DNA of 64,000 nucleotides, taken from positions 5,580,001 through 5,644,000 of the forward strand of contig NZ_CP114065.1 of NCBI RefSeq assembly GCF_027627575.1, read 5' to 3'. The stretch's first letter is position 1. The number at the start of each line of letters is the position of its first letter. The position numbers and the translations under genes were made by a program. Source of the stretch: Kribbella sp. CA-293567. GTDB taxonomy: Bacteria; Actinomycetota; Actinomycetes; Propionibacteriales; Kribbellaceae. Under the pieces are notes generated by a model, which worked only from the letters and a program-made list of their open reading frames with translations, was not told the origin of the DNA and did no database searches. Of this stretch, positions 26,317-33,952 are shown in pieces.

Positions 26317-27513
26317 GTGGCGATGCTGCTGTTGTGTTTTGCGGTCGCTCTGCTGGTCGCCGTACTGGTCTCAAGTCTGGCCAATCGGACGATCCTGTCC
26401 ACGGCCGTGCTGTTCCTGGTTGCGGGTTTCGTGCTCGGTCCTGAATCGACCGGCGTACTCGACCTTCAGCCGGACTCGCCGGTGGTCTCGATCTTGGCGG
26501 AGCTGGCGTTGTTCGCTGTCCTCTTCACCGATGGGATGCGGGTCGGCTGGACCGACCTCCGGTCGGCCTGGCGCCTGCCCGGCCGGGCGCTCGGTTGGGG
26601 GCTGCCGCTGACACTCGGCCTCACGTCGCTGGCCGCTCACTACATCGTCGGCCTCGACTGGCCGGCCTCGTTGCTGATCGGCGCGATCCTTGCTCCGACC
26701 GACCCGGTGTTCGCGTCTGCGCTGGTCGGTAACGACAAGGTGCCGGCGAGACTGCGGCACCTGCTGAACGTTGAGTCGGGTGTGAACGATGGGCTAGCGC
26801 TGCCCTTCGTGATGGTCTTCTTGGCGGTCGCCGCCGGATCCGACGACCTGCATGGCGGTGAGCTCGCGACGGAGCTTGCCCTCGGCATCGTCATCGGGGT
26901 GGCGGTTCCCTGGATCGCGATCCGGCTGGAGCGGACCAGGTTCTTCTCGGCGTCGACGCAGTACGAGCCGTTGAACGCGGTCGCGATCGTCGTGCTCGTA
27001 CTGGCGCTGGGGCAAACGTTGCACGGAAACCTCTTCCTGGCCGCCTTCGCCGCGGGTATCACCGTGGCGACGTTCGGACCGGCTCAACGCAAGGCCTTCG
27101 AGCACTTCGGCGAGCTGATCTCCGAAAGTCTGAAACTGGCCGCGCTCCTGGTCTTCGGTGCCCTGATCTCGCTGGAGTTTCTCAGTGAGATCTCCTGGCA
27201 GGGTTGGGTCTTCGCGGTGATCGCACTGCTCGTCGCGCGCCCGGCGGCGTTGGCGGTGTCGTTCCTGGGGTCGGGTCTCGGGCTGCGGGAACAGGTGGCC
27301 GCGATGTGGTTCGGGCCGAAGGGGTTCGCCTCGGTGGTCTACGGCCTGATCGTCTTGGAGTCCGGTATCCCGGTGGCCGACGAAGTCTTCCACCTGGTCG
27401 CCCTCACCATCGTGTTGTCGATCGTGGCCCACTCTTCCACTGACGTGTTGGTCGCCCGCTCCTTCGAGAACGCCGACCTCACACCAGCTCCGGACAGACC
27501 CTCTCCACGGTGA
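26317..27513 (+). CDS. Cation/proton antiporter (CPA1, NhaP-like)
   Basis: About 398 aa with 11-12 membrane helices. The ion-site motifs are LAPTDPVFAS and, two helices later, VESGVNDGLALPF (the ND pair typical of electroneutral CPA1 exchangers). It would exchange Na+ or K+ for H+ in pH and salt homeostasis. The GTG at 26317 is preferred because GGAGGAGCCGGAG precedes it; the frame is also open from a GTG at 26275, which would add an Arg-rich N-terminus. It ends with a short polar tail without a RCK or CBS domain. Confidence 0.9.
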   Translation: MAMLLLCFAVALLVAVLVSSLANRTILSTAVLFLVAGFVLGPESTGVLDLQPDSPVVSILAELALFAVLFTDGMRVGWTDLRSAWRLPGRALGWGLPLTLGLTSLAAHYIVGLDWPASLLIGAILAPTDPVFASALVGNDKVPARLRHLLNVESGVNDGLALPFVMVFLAVAAGSDDLHGGELATELALGIVIGVAVPWIAIRLERTRFFSASTQYEPLNAVAIVVLVLALGQTLHGNLFLAAFAAGITVATFGPAQRKAFEHFGELISESLKLAALLVFGALISLEFLSEISWQGWVFAVIALLVARPAALAVSFLGSGLGLREQVAAMWFGPKGFASVVYGLIVLESGIPVADEVFHLVALTIVLSIVAHSSTDVLVARSFENADLTPAPDRPSPR

Positions 27514-27671
27514 GCAGCCGTCGGTCGTTCCAGCTCACAGCGGTCGCCGGGCCAGTCGAAGAGTTGGATCCCGAGGGCGACGACCTGAAAGGTGGAGCTC
27601 TGTCGGCGCAGTCTCCCTGAAATCGCGGCCGCCCTCGCCCGAGTCGGTCTCGGTGGGCGTTCGTAACCAAA

Positions 27672-27700
27672 CTTTGACCGGCCGGTTTCGATCACTTGAC
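27672..27700 (+). promoter_or_regulatory. Island box A, upstream of the PRC-barrel gene
   Basis: GGTTTCGATCACTTGAC (27684-27700) is a weaker match to the 17-bp consensus CTTTGAGATCnCGTGAC seen across the island. A further half-element CTTTGACC lies at 27672-27679. The start codon of the PRC-barrel gene is 95 bp downstream. The rest of 27514-27794 has no gene. Confidence 0.4.
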
Positions 27701-27794
27701 GTTTCCTTTGCGCGGCGGCGAAAACGGATTGGGCCGCCGCGGCAATGGACACCGGACCGACGTGATCCGAATGTCCAGCACAAGGAGGATGCAG

Positions 27795-28220
27795 ATGGCC
27801 GGAACCGAGCCACAACCCACACTCGAGCGCCTCGACGACACTGATCTGACCCTCAGCAACATCGAGGACGATGTCCGCGGCCGCGACGTCGTCGACCGCG
27901 ACGGCGAACCAGTCGGCAAGGTCGAAGGATTGTTCATCGACCGGGAGGAGTGCCGCGTCCGACTGCTGGAGGTCAGTTCCGGAGGCTTCCTGGGCATCGG
28001 CAAGACCATCCAACTGGTTCCCGTCGACGCAGTGATCGCAGTCAGCGTCGACGTGGTCCAGGTCGAGCAGGACCGCGAGCACGTCGCCCGCGGACCCGGC
28101 TACGATCCCGACCTCGCGCGAAGGGAACCACCTCGCTACTTCGCTGACATCTACGGCTACTACGGAGCAGCGCCGTACTGGACCGCCGGCTACACGCCCC
28201 CACGCTTCCCGTACCGCTGA
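27795..28220 (+). CDS. PRC-barrel domain protein
   Basis: 141-aa soluble protein with one PRC-barrel (about residues 25-100): DVRGRDVVDRDGEPVGKVEG, LFIDREECRVRLLEVSSGGF and LGIGKTIQLVPVDAVIAV fit the six-strand pattern. The C-terminus is Tyr/Pro-rich (DIYGYYGAAPYW) and probably unstructured. Such proteins are common in actinobacterial stress loci; their ligands are mostly unknown. ATG 27795 follows AAGGAGG (27782-27788). Box A lies upstream. Confidence 0.85.
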   Translation: MAGTEPQPTLERLDDTDLTLSNIEDDVRGRDVVDRDGEPVGKVEGLFIDREECRVRLLEVSSGGFLGIGKTIQLVPVDAVIAVSVDVVQVEQDREHVARGPGYDPDLARREPPRYFADIYGYYGAAPYWTAGYTPPRFPYR

Positions 28221-28235
28221 CTCCGATCGGCCGAT

Positions 28236-28252
28236 GTCACGAAGTCTCAAAG
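28236..28252 (-). promoter_or_regulatory. Island box B, before the first DUF4383-like gene
   Basis: On the minus strand this reads CTTTGAGACTTCGTGAC, differing from the consensus CTTTGAGATCnCGTGAC only in a TC to CT swap. It is inverted relative to the gene it precedes (start 28343, 90 bp away). Confidence 0.5.
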
Positions 28253-28342
28253 CTCGCGTCAACCCGCAGTCACGTCACCAGTGATGTGATGGCGGCTGCA
28301 CCCGAACCGCGACGGTGTGACACCGACAGAGGGAGTGATCCG

Positions 28343-28801
28343 ATGAAGGACGGGCCGCCCTACCGATCGATCGCCACGATTTCCCAGGAGGCCGTCCTGT
28401 GGGTCGCCGGCCTGCTCATCTCGCTCGGCTTCTTCGGACTCCTGCCGGCAGCAACGAAGAATCTCGAGGTATTCAGCACCTGGTGGAGCACTGCTGCTGA
28501 TGCGCGACTGTTCGGTCTGTCCGAGGTCTCGTTGCTGCACAACTTCCTCCATCTGCTCCTCGGAGCAGCAGCCCTGTTCGCCTCAAGCGCCGACCGGTGG
28601 GCGCGCGGCTTCCTGCTCGGCGCCGGGATCGCGATGACGATGCTTGTGGCGTACGGGCAACTGGCGACCGATCCCCTACTCGACAGCCTGGTCCCCGATG
28701 CCCCGGCCGATGCCTGGCTGCACGGCACTCTGGGGATCGCGATGATTGCGATGGGCGCCGGCCACCGTCAGATCCATCGCTCCCGCTCGACGACCAACTG
28801 A
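28343..28801 (+). CDS. DUF4383-like four-helix membrane protein (copy 1)
   Basis: 152-aa integral membrane protein with four predicted helices; residues about 18-140. The pattern VSLLHNFLHLLLGAAAL (second helix, His-rich) and DAWLHGTLGIAMIAMGAG (fourth) is shared with the second copy at 35146 (VSVLHNVVHLAVGAGAL, GSWLHLLLALVLV). Function unknown; such proteins are frequent in actinobacteria. ATG 28343 has GAGGGAG in front. Its last 34 bp overlap the end of the convergent barrel-like gene. Confidence 0.8.
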   Translation: MKDGPPYRSIATISQEAVLWVAGLLISLGFFGLLPAATKNLEVFSTWWSTAADARLFGLSEVSLLHNFLHLLLGAAALFASSADRWARGFLLGAGIAMTMLVAYGQLATDPLLDSLVPDAPADAWLHGTLGIAMIAMGAGHRQIHRSRSTTN

Positions 28802-29163
28802 TCCGCACGGGCCGCCAGCCGAACCTCGTCCTCGTTCGCGCCGGCGATCTGATCCGCCGCGACGTAGCGGTCGTGGTCCATCAGCCCGGCCCCCGCCACC
28901 TTCAGAAACCCACGCTGGATCAACCGCCCGGCAAGTTGCGGGTCCACTTGCGGTTCGGCCGACATCAAGGCCCGGGCGAAGGCCTCGTTGAGGTCTTCCT
29001 CGGCGAACGGCTTGTCCTTGTCCGGTACCGAAGCGGACGGATCGCCTTCTCGGACGTACTTCACCGCCCCAATCAGCGCACCGTCGACATCGATGACCGG
29101 CATGCCCTCCCAAATCAACTGCAGAACCGGCCGTTCCGGTAGGGAACGATCAATCACAGCCAT
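28768..29163 (-). CDS. PRC-barrel/DUF2171-like small protein
   Basis: 131-aa soluble protein. It has two halves of a beta-barrel: GMPVIDVDGALIGAVKYV near residues 20-37 and GLMDHDRYVAADQIAGANED plus VRLAARADQL near the C-terminus, with an acidic helical insert between. This is the layout of PRC/DUF2171 proteins with an enlarged linker; the assignment is by pattern only. The ATG at 29163 follows GAGGAGAAG. Its N-terminus (MAVIDRSLP then PVLQL) resembles the 25-aa ORF at 30021, and both share promoter elements. Confidence 0.72.
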   Translation of the reverse strand: MAVIDRSLPERPVLQLIWEGMPVIDVDGALIGAVKYVREGDPSASVPDKDKPFAEEDLNEAFARALMSAEPQVDPQLAGRLIQRGFLKVAGAGLMDHDRYVAADQIAGANEDEVRLAARADQLVVERERWI

Positions 29164-29189
29164 CACTTCTCCTCACCGCTGCTCAACTG

Positions 29190-29198
29190 CCTGTCTAG
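29190..29198 (-). promoter_or_regulatory. CTAGACAGG element shared with the 30.0-kb promoter
   Basis: CTAGACAGG on the minus strand, 26 bp before the start codon of the barrel-like gene and separated by exactly 47 bp from CTTTGAG of box C. The same pair at the same spacing occurs at 30045-30053/30101-30107. Likely the -10 region of an activator-dependent promoter, as no -35 consensus is visible. Confidence 0.5.
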
Positions 29199-29235
29199 CC
29201 TGCCCTGCGGCGAAATTCTCGGCTCACGACGGAAA

Positions 29236-29252
29236 TACACGGGATCTCAAAG
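29236..29252 (-). promoter_or_regulatory. Island box C
   Basis: CTTTGAGATCCCGTGTA on the minus strand, 15 of 17 positions agreeing with CTTTGAGATCnCGTGAC. It is oriented toward and 72 bp before the barrel-like gene (start 29163). Confidence 0.6.
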
Positions 29253-29295
29253 TGTTCGCAGCGCCGCCGTCAAGCCGGCCTTCGAGTACCTGGCC

Positions 29296-29940
29296 TCAGT
29301 TGTCCCGATCGAGCAGAAAGCGCGGTGGGTCGCCGGCCAGCCCCGCACCGGAGTTCAGCCAGGCAGAGACTTCTTCTGGATGCCGCCGCTCGAACTCGGT
29401 CAACAGGTATTCGCGCGCGGAGGCGACCGTCACCTTCTGACCAGAACCACTGGGGCGCGAGATCGATGCGAGGCTCGAGCACCACACCGCATAGAGCTCG
29501 GCATCGCTCCAGTAAGCGAGCTCCTGGTACGCCGTCGGACGCGGTTCGGCCGCAGCCGCTCCGAGAGTGTTGTCTGCTGGTCCTGACTCACCGTCCGCCC
29601 ACCTGCGCACCCTTCCGACGAACGGCGGCGAAGTGCATGCCACCCCGACGACCAGCGGCACCAGGGCGGCACCCATCGTCGGCCCGAAGCCATAGCAGGC
29701 CACGGCCGCCGAACCCGCGCACACCGCCGACTTGGCGACCTTGGTCACCAGCACCCGGGTGGCGGGGGCGGGCTTCTCCGCGAGCAGGTGAAGATTTCCG
29801 CTGATCACCCCGGCGCAGACACCGACGGTCGCGAAGAGCAGTACGACGACGAATACCGGGGAGGTCGCCGCGCACAGCGCTACGCCCACACAGACAGTCA
29901 GCGCCGTCCACGTACTCCAGACAGCCCGGTAGGCACGCAT
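29296..29940 (-). CDS. Hypothetical membrane protein
   Basis: 214 aa, not recognised. Four hydrophobic helices occupy about residues 8-110 in two pairs, followed by a soluble C-terminal half with YQELAYWSDAELYAVWCSSL and LTEFERRHPEEVSAWL. The helical C-terminal pattern looks like a docking domain. ATG 29940 with AGGGTGGGAC upstream. It starts three bases after the 25-aa ORF, hence in one transcript with it. Confidence 0.72.
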   Translation of the reverse strand: MRAYRAVWSTWTALTVCVGVALCAATSPVFVVVLLFATVGVCAGVISGNLHLLAEKPAPATRVLVTKVAKSAVCAGSAAVACYGFGPTMGAALVPLVVGVACTSPPFVGRVRRWADGESGPADNTLGAAAAEPRPTAYQELAYWSDAELYAVWCSSLASISRPSGSGQKVTVASAREYLLTEFERRHPEEVSAWLNSGAGLAGDPPRFLLDRDN

Positions 29941-29943
29941 CCG

Positions 29944-30021
29944 TCAGTCCCACCCTTCGCGCTCGACCAGATCGAGCACAGGAAAACGGGACGCGGGCAG
30001 ACGCTCGGTCACGACAACCAT
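29944..30021 (-). CDS. 25-aa ORF, duplicate of the barrel protein N-terminus
   Basis: ATG 30021 with GTGGAGAGG directly before it; 25 codons then TGA. The start MVVVTERLPASRFPVLDLV resembles MAVIDRSLPERPVLQLIWEG of the barrel-like protein: L8 and P9 coincide and PVLxL follows. Promoter elements are also shared. It is either a small protein or leader peptide, or the stub of a truncated second copy. Three bases downstream the membrane-protein gene starts, so translation is probably coupled. Confidence 0.5.
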   Translation of the reverse strand: MVVVTERLPASRFPVLDLVEREGWD

Positions 30022-30044
30022 CCTCTCCACAAGGCTGCTTCGTA

Positions 30045-30053
30045 CCTGTCTAG
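30045..30053 (-). promoter_or_regulatory. CTAGACAGG element, second copy
   Basis: CTAGACAGG on the minus strand, 23 bp before the 25-aa ORF and again exactly 47 bp from CTTTGAG (30101-30107). See the first copy at 29190. Confidence 0.5.
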
Positions 30054-30090
30054 CTCTTTGTGCCGCACGAGTCTGCACCGCGCGGGCGAT

Positions 30091-30128
30091 GACATGAGAT
30101 CTCAAAGTCTGTCGAGTAGATCTTTGAG
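30091..30128 (-). promoter_or_regulatory. Island box D with inverted half-site
   Basis: CTTTGAGATCTCATGTC on the minus strand (30091-30107), plus an inverted second copy of the CTTTGAG core on the plus strand (30122-30128) 14 bp away. Located 70 bp upstream of the 25-aa ORF/membrane protein operon. Confidence 0.6.
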
Positions 30129-30189
30129 AGTTCATGAAGTTGCACCAGCATCGGCGGTGATGTCATCACGTCCTGGCCACGGGGTGGGG

Positions 30190-30768
30190 TCAACGCAGAG
30201 CGGCGTAGTCGACCGCTCTGAGCGGCTCGGCCGTCAGCGCACCGTCCGCCAGCAAGGCCTCGACCGGCAGGCCGTCGCGAGCCAGACGTACTTCCGACAC
30301 CGGGCTCAAAGCCGTGACGGACAAGACGATCTGACCAACAACGAGCACATTCTCGGCCGCGGACTTCCCGTCGGTGTCACCGCTCAACTCCAGCGTCACC
30401 CGAGGCGGCTCGAGGGAGAGAACCCGAATCTGCAACTCAGCCGGGAGCGCGGTCGAGATGCCTTTCGTCTGTTCGTCGTCGGTCGGGCCTGCGATCAGCG
30501 CCGACAGCACCGCTCCGAGACGATCCTCCAAAGAGCCGGCTCGCACGTCTCGAACAGAACCCACCAACCTGTCCGCGCGGACGAACTGCACCAACGTCTT
30601 CGGGCTGCTCGGATCGACTGTGGTCGGCGGCCCGGGCCGCGCGGTCGCCTCGGGCCGCAACTGGGAGGGGACGATCTCCGGCCGCACCTCCACCGGATCG
30701 TCCTGCACCGGGACCCCGCAACCCGCCAGGACCAGCGCTGCTGCCACAGCCAGAGCCGCCTTCCTCAT
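30190..30768 (-). CDS. GerMN-domain lipoprotein (short LpqB-like)
   Basis: 192-aa lipoprotein: signal peptide, lipobox LVLAGC (Cys about 16), then a single GerMN-type domain (LVQFVRADRLVGSVRDV, LGAVLSALIAGPTDDEQTKG). ATG 30768 overlaps the kinase stop by four bases (ATGA), so it is the third gene of the regulator-kinase-lipoprotein operon. This order copies mtrA-mtrB-lpqB, where LpqB modulates the MtrB kinase from outside. LpqB is about 580 aa with a beta-propeller after GerMN; here the propeller is missing. Confidence 0.85.
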   Translation of the reverse strand: MRKAALAVAAALVLAGCGVPVQDDPVEVRPEIVPSQLRPEATARPGPPTTVDPSSPKTLVQFVRADRLVGSVRDVRAGSLEDRLGAVLSALIAGPTDDEQTKGISTALPAELQIRVLSLEPPRVTLELSGDTDGKSAAENVLVVGQIVLSVTALSPVSEVRLARDGLPVEALLADGALTAEPLRAVDYAALR

Positions 30769-32132
30769 GACGTCACCGCCGGCAACCGTACGACGAATCG
30801 CGCGCCGCCCCGCGGGGCCACCGCGCACCAGGCGGCGCCACCATGAGCGCCGGCCGCCTCCGCCACCAGCGACAGCCCCAAACCGGTCCCGGAAGACGAG
30901 CCCCGTCCGTTCGAGCCGGTAGCGAACCGGTGGAAGATCCGTTCCCGCTCCTCCGGCGCGACGCCCTGGCCCGCGTCGTCCACGGCGATGATCACGTCGG
31001 TCCCGGTTCGGCTGACGTCGACCGCCACCAGACCGCCACCGTGGCGATCGGCGTTCTCGAACAGATTACGAAACATTCGGCCGATCCGTGGTTTGTCGCC
31101 GACCACCCGTACCCCGGTCACACCACCGACCTGCACCGACTCGGCACCGGCTTCGGTCAGCACATGGCGGAGAAGTTGGTCGAGGTCGATCACCTCGCCG
31201 CAGCCGTCGTCCAGCCCGGCATCGGAGCGGGCGAGTTCCAGCAGGTTGTCCAGCAGACCCCGGAACCTGTCGAGGTCGGCCGTCACCAGATCCAGGGCCT
31301 GCCGCGATCTCGGATGAAGATCCTCACGGCGTGAGTTCAGCAGATCGACGCTGCCCACCAACGTGGTCAGCGGAGAACGCAACTCGTGACTGACATCGGC
31401 CGCCAGCCGGGCGTCCCGTTCGATCCTCCGCTGCAACGTGTCGACCATACTGTTGAAAGAGGCAACTATTGTCGCGAGATCCGGATCCAGGGTGGCCGGC
31501 AGCCGGGAGTCGAGTTGGCCTCCGGCGATCGCCGCGGTGGTGATCGCCACTCGATTGAGCGGAGTGATCACCGACCGACTGGCCCAGGCTCCGAGTCCCG
31601 CGCCGGCGGCCGTCGCCAGTGCTGCCCCACCCAGCATGATCCCGCTCAGCAGACGCAAGATCCCGTCCAGCTCCTCCAAAGGAGCGATCACGTAGAGCTC
31701 GGCACCCACTCCCGGCAGCGGCACACCTACAGCGAGAGCGGGACCGTCGGTGCCTTGGAAACGCTGGGTCGCCGACCGGCCGCCGGTGACCAGCGGCTGC
31801 ATCCTCGAAGGCACGATCTCTCGTCCTTCGTTCAGCGCCGACGAGTACCACTGCCCACTCCAGTGCAGAACGATCGTCGACTCGGCAGAAGGACCGGCGG
31901 CCGTGAGGATCGCCGAGACATCGGCTCCCGCGGTCTCCAGTCGGCGCTGGACGAACATCGCGTCCGCGAAGGTCTGATCACGTACCGCGCGTTCTCGCTG
32001 GGCCAGCAGATAACCCCGCGCCAGTACATAGGTGCTGGCGGCGAACACTGCCGACACCAGCAAGGCAACGAGCCCGAAAGCGGCGATCAGCCGATGCCGC
32101 AGGCCCAGCGGCCGGAGCGCCGTGAACTTCAC
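30765..32132 (-). CDS. Sensor histidine kinase (MtrB-like)
   Basis: 455-aa membrane kinase. Two membrane helices (about residues 13-35 and 160-182) enclose an extracytoplasmic sensor of about 125 residues. Then come a HAMP domain (RSVITPLNRVAITTAAIAGG), a HisKA domain with phospho-acceptor H249 in VSHELRSPLTT, and an HATPase_c domain (N-box FRNLFENADRHGGG, G1 VDDAGQGVAPEER, G2 GTGLGLSLVAEA). The start is a GTG at 32132 overlapping the regulator's TGA by four bases. It should phosphorylate the response regulator encoded just upstream. Confidence 0.95.
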   Translation of the reverse strand: MKFTALRPLGLRHRLIAAFGLVALLVSAVFAASTYVLARGYLLAQRERAVRDQTFADAMFVQRRLETAGADVSAILTAAGPSAESTIVLHWSGQWYSSALNEGREIVPSRMQPLVTGGRSATQRFQGTDGPALAVGVPLPGVGAELYVIAPLEELDGILRLLSGIMLGGAALATAAGAGLGAWASRSVITPLNRVAITTAAIAGGQLDSRLPATLDPDLATIVASFNSMVDTLQRRIERDARLAADVSHELRSPLTTLVGSVDLLNSRREDLHPRSRQALDLVTADLDRFRGLLDNLLELARSDAGLDDGCGEVIDLDQLLRHVLTEAGAESVQVGGVTGVRVVGDKPRIGRMFRNLFENADRHGGGLVAVDVSRTGTDVIIAVDDAGQGVAPEERERIFHRFATGSNGRGSSSGTGLGLSLVAEAAGAHGGAAWCAVAPRGGARFVVRLPAVTS

Positions 32133-32830
32133 TGCGGGTCCAGGCGGTAGCCCATGCCGCGAACCGTTACCACCACTGCGGGTTCAGCCGGGTCACGCTC
32201 GATCTTGGTGCGCAACCGGCGTACGTGGACGTCGACGATCCTCTCGTCACCGTAGAACCCGTGCTCCCAGACCGAGGCCAGCAGCGTCTGGCGACTCATG
32301 ACCCGTCCGGGCACCTGTGCCAACTCCGAGAGCAGCCGGAACTCCGTCATCGTCAACGGCAGATCCGCACCACGCAGGACGACCGCACCACGATCCCTCG
32401 ACAAGATCATCGTCCGGTCGGGATCGGAGTCGAGCACGATGTCCGGCTCAGCAGGCTCGGATCCCGTCCGAAGACGCCGCCGCAGCGCCCGAAGCCGCGC
32501 CGTGATCTCCTTCACCTGAAAGGGCTTCGTCACGTAGTCGTCGGCGCCGGCCTCCAGCCCCGCAACGATGTCATGGGTGTCGACGCGCGCGCTCACGATC
32601 ACGATCGGGATGTCGCTCAGCTTGCGCACCTCACGAATGCAGGTGTATCCGTCCACTTCGCCCAGCATCAGATCGACGATCATCAGATCCGGCAGCTCCG
32701 CCTGGACCTGTTCGAGGGCGTCCTGGGTGTCCACGGCCTCCCGCACCAGGTAGCCCTCATCCTCCAGTGCCAGCCGGAGCACCGCTCTGATTCTGTCGTC
32801 GTCTTCCACGACCAACACTCGCAGCACCAT
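32129..32830 (-). CDS. OmpR-family response regulator (MtrA-like)
   Basis: 233-aa two-domain regulator: receiver with acidic pocket VVEDDD and phospho-acceptor D53 (IVDLMLGEVDG), conserved Lys in DDYVTKPF, and a C-terminal winged helix ending RRLRTKIERDPAEPAVVVTV then RGMGYRLDP, closely similar in style to MtrA. ATG 32830. First gene of the three-gene operon, divergent from the STAS gene at 32975. Two island boxes (E1, E2) lie in the divergent spacer, suggesting autoregulation. Confidence 0.95.
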   Translation of the reverse strand: MVLRVLVVEDDDRIRAVLRLALEDEGYLVREAVDTQDALEQVQAELPDLMIVDLMLGEVDGYTCIREVRKLSDIPIVIVSARVDTHDIVAGLEAGADDYVTKPFQVKEITARLRALRRRLRTGSEPAEPDIVLDSDPDRTMILSRDRGAVVLRGADLPLTMTEFRLLSELAQVPGRVMSRQTLLASVWEHGFYGDERIVDVHVRRLRTKIERDPAEPAVVVTVRGMGYRLDPQ

Positions 32831-32880
32831 GACGCCATCGTCGCAACCGAGCATGGCAAATCGGTCCCCAGGACGCCGAA

Positions 32881-32897
32881 GTCACGCGATCGTAAAG
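32881..32897 (-). promoter_or_regulatory. Island box E2
   Basis: CTTTACGATCGCGTGAC on the minus strand, 15 of 17 to the consensus, 50 bp before the response-regulator start. Shares GATCGCGTGAC exactly with box F at 35047. Confidence 0.55.
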
Positions 32898-32903
32898 CCG
32901 ATC

Positions 32904-32920
32904 CTCGACCGATCTCAAAC
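32904..32920 (-). promoter_or_regulatory. Island box E1, between response regulator and STAS gene
   Basis: GTTTGAGATCGGTCGAG on the minus strand, starting 23 bp from box E2, so on the same face of the helix in a tandem arrangement as OmpR-type regulators use. The variant right half GGTCGAG also occurs in box G before the second STAS gene. Confidence 0.55.
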
Positions 32921-32974
32921 TGCGACCACGAAGCTGTACCGGCCAGCACCAGACGAAAGCAAAGGGCCGTACCG

Positions 32975-33289
32975 ATGACAGCACCGACCTACAGTTCCGC
33001 AGTCCAGAAGGCGATCGTGACTCTGTCCGAGAGCGATCTGGACGACGGTCTCACCGGTCTGCGCTGGCGATTGCGCGGCCTGGTGATGGAAGGAGCGAGC
33101 CTGGTCGTGATCGATGTCTCCGAACTCGGTCAGATCTCGTCGAGCCTGTTGGCGGCGCTGCTCGACACCCATCGGGTCTGCCGTCAGCGTGGAGGCGGAG
33201 TAGTCGTGCGGCACGCCTCCCGGAAGATGGCCGACAGATTGCATCGCACCGGCCTGGACCGGATCTTCGAAGTCGAGTCCACCGCGTGA
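32975..33289 (+). CDS. STAS-domain protein, anti-anti-sigma-like (copy 1)
   Basis: 104-aa single STAS domain. The conserved loop is VVIDVSELGQISSSLLAALL, with S55 at the position of the phosphorylatable Ser of RsbV/SpoIIAA, but Ile in place of the preceding Asp. Such proteins release a sigma factor by binding its anti-sigma kinase; no such kinase or sigma-B type factor is seen here, so the partner is elsewhere. ATG 32975. Copy 2 is at 36055 and has S55 too. Its stop overlaps the next GTG (GTGA), hence coupled translation. Confidence 0.85.
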   Translation: MTAPTYSSAVQKAIVTLSESDLDDGLTGLRWRLRGLVMEGASLVVIDVSELGQISSSLLAALLDTHRVCRQRGGGVVVRHASRKMADRLHRTGLDRIFEVESTA

Positions 33290-33885
33290 CGGACAACCCC
33301 AGGACGACCTGTCGTCTGTTCCGCCGCCGTCCTGATCCGACGAACCTTCCGCATCGACGGCGACCGCAGGAGTCCGCCGCGTCCGCGGTTGCCTGCAGAC
33401 GCGACCAGACCATCCGGAACCGCCCGCGGCCGCGGGCCCCGGAGGCGGCGCCGGGCGCCGGCTTCGTCGACGTGACGATCGTGGACTTCGCCGCCCACAC
33501 GGCCTACCTCGAACCGTTCTCCGGGACCGGCTTTCTGGTCTTGCCGCCGCCGGACGTCGATGTGCCGCCACCGGACGACTTGCCCGTCGAGATCGCCGCA
33601 GCGGATCCCGACAGCCATCAGTACGTCGACGGGCTCTCGTTGCTTACCGCCGACTGGATCTTCGCCCTGAGCGAGCTGGACCAACTCGGCTGGATCCTGC
33701 TCGACGACGACGACGGCCGCCTGGAGTCCGCCGGCCGAACCAGCGACGGCCGCGTCGCGGTCTGCCTGTACGGCGACTCCCCCATCATCGAGGAGCCCAG
33801 CCGTCGTGACCTCCGCCGTGCACTGGCCGCGCTACGCATCGCTGCCGGGCTGACCAGCGAAGAGCGTTGGCCGCCGTACGAGTGA
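33286..33885 (+). CDS. Hypothetical acidic protein coupled to STAS copy 1
   Basis: 199 aa if started at GTG 33286, which overlaps the STAS stop by four bases. The first 60 residues are Arg/Pro-rich and low in pattern; the remaining part is acidic and looks folded (TADWIFALSELDQLGWILLD, LRRALAALRIAAGLTSEERW). An in-frame GTG at 33472 would begin at the acidic domain but lacks a near ribosome binding site. No family recognised. The coupling suggests a partner of the STAS protein. Confidence 0.62.
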   Translation: MTDNPRTTCRLFRRRPDPTNLPHRRRPQESAASAVACRRDQTIRNRPRPRAPEAAPGAGFVDVTIVDFAAHTAYLEPFSGTGFLVLPPPDVDVPPPDDLPVEIAAADPDSHQYVDGLSLLTADWIFALSELDQLGWILLDDDDGRLESAGRTSDGRVAVCLYGDSPIIEEPSRRDLRRALAALRIAAGLTSEERWPPYE

Positions 33886-33952
33886 GCATCGTCGTCGCCT
33901 CGGCCCACGGCAGGGTGTCGGCGCGGTGGCCGCGCAGAAGCTGGAAGCGCGT

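Noticed and set aside
27660..27760. Sigma-B-type promoter (GTTT and GGGTA) before the PRC-barrel gene
   Set aside because: GTTTCC occurs but no GGGTA at proper distance; the box-A interpretation fits better.
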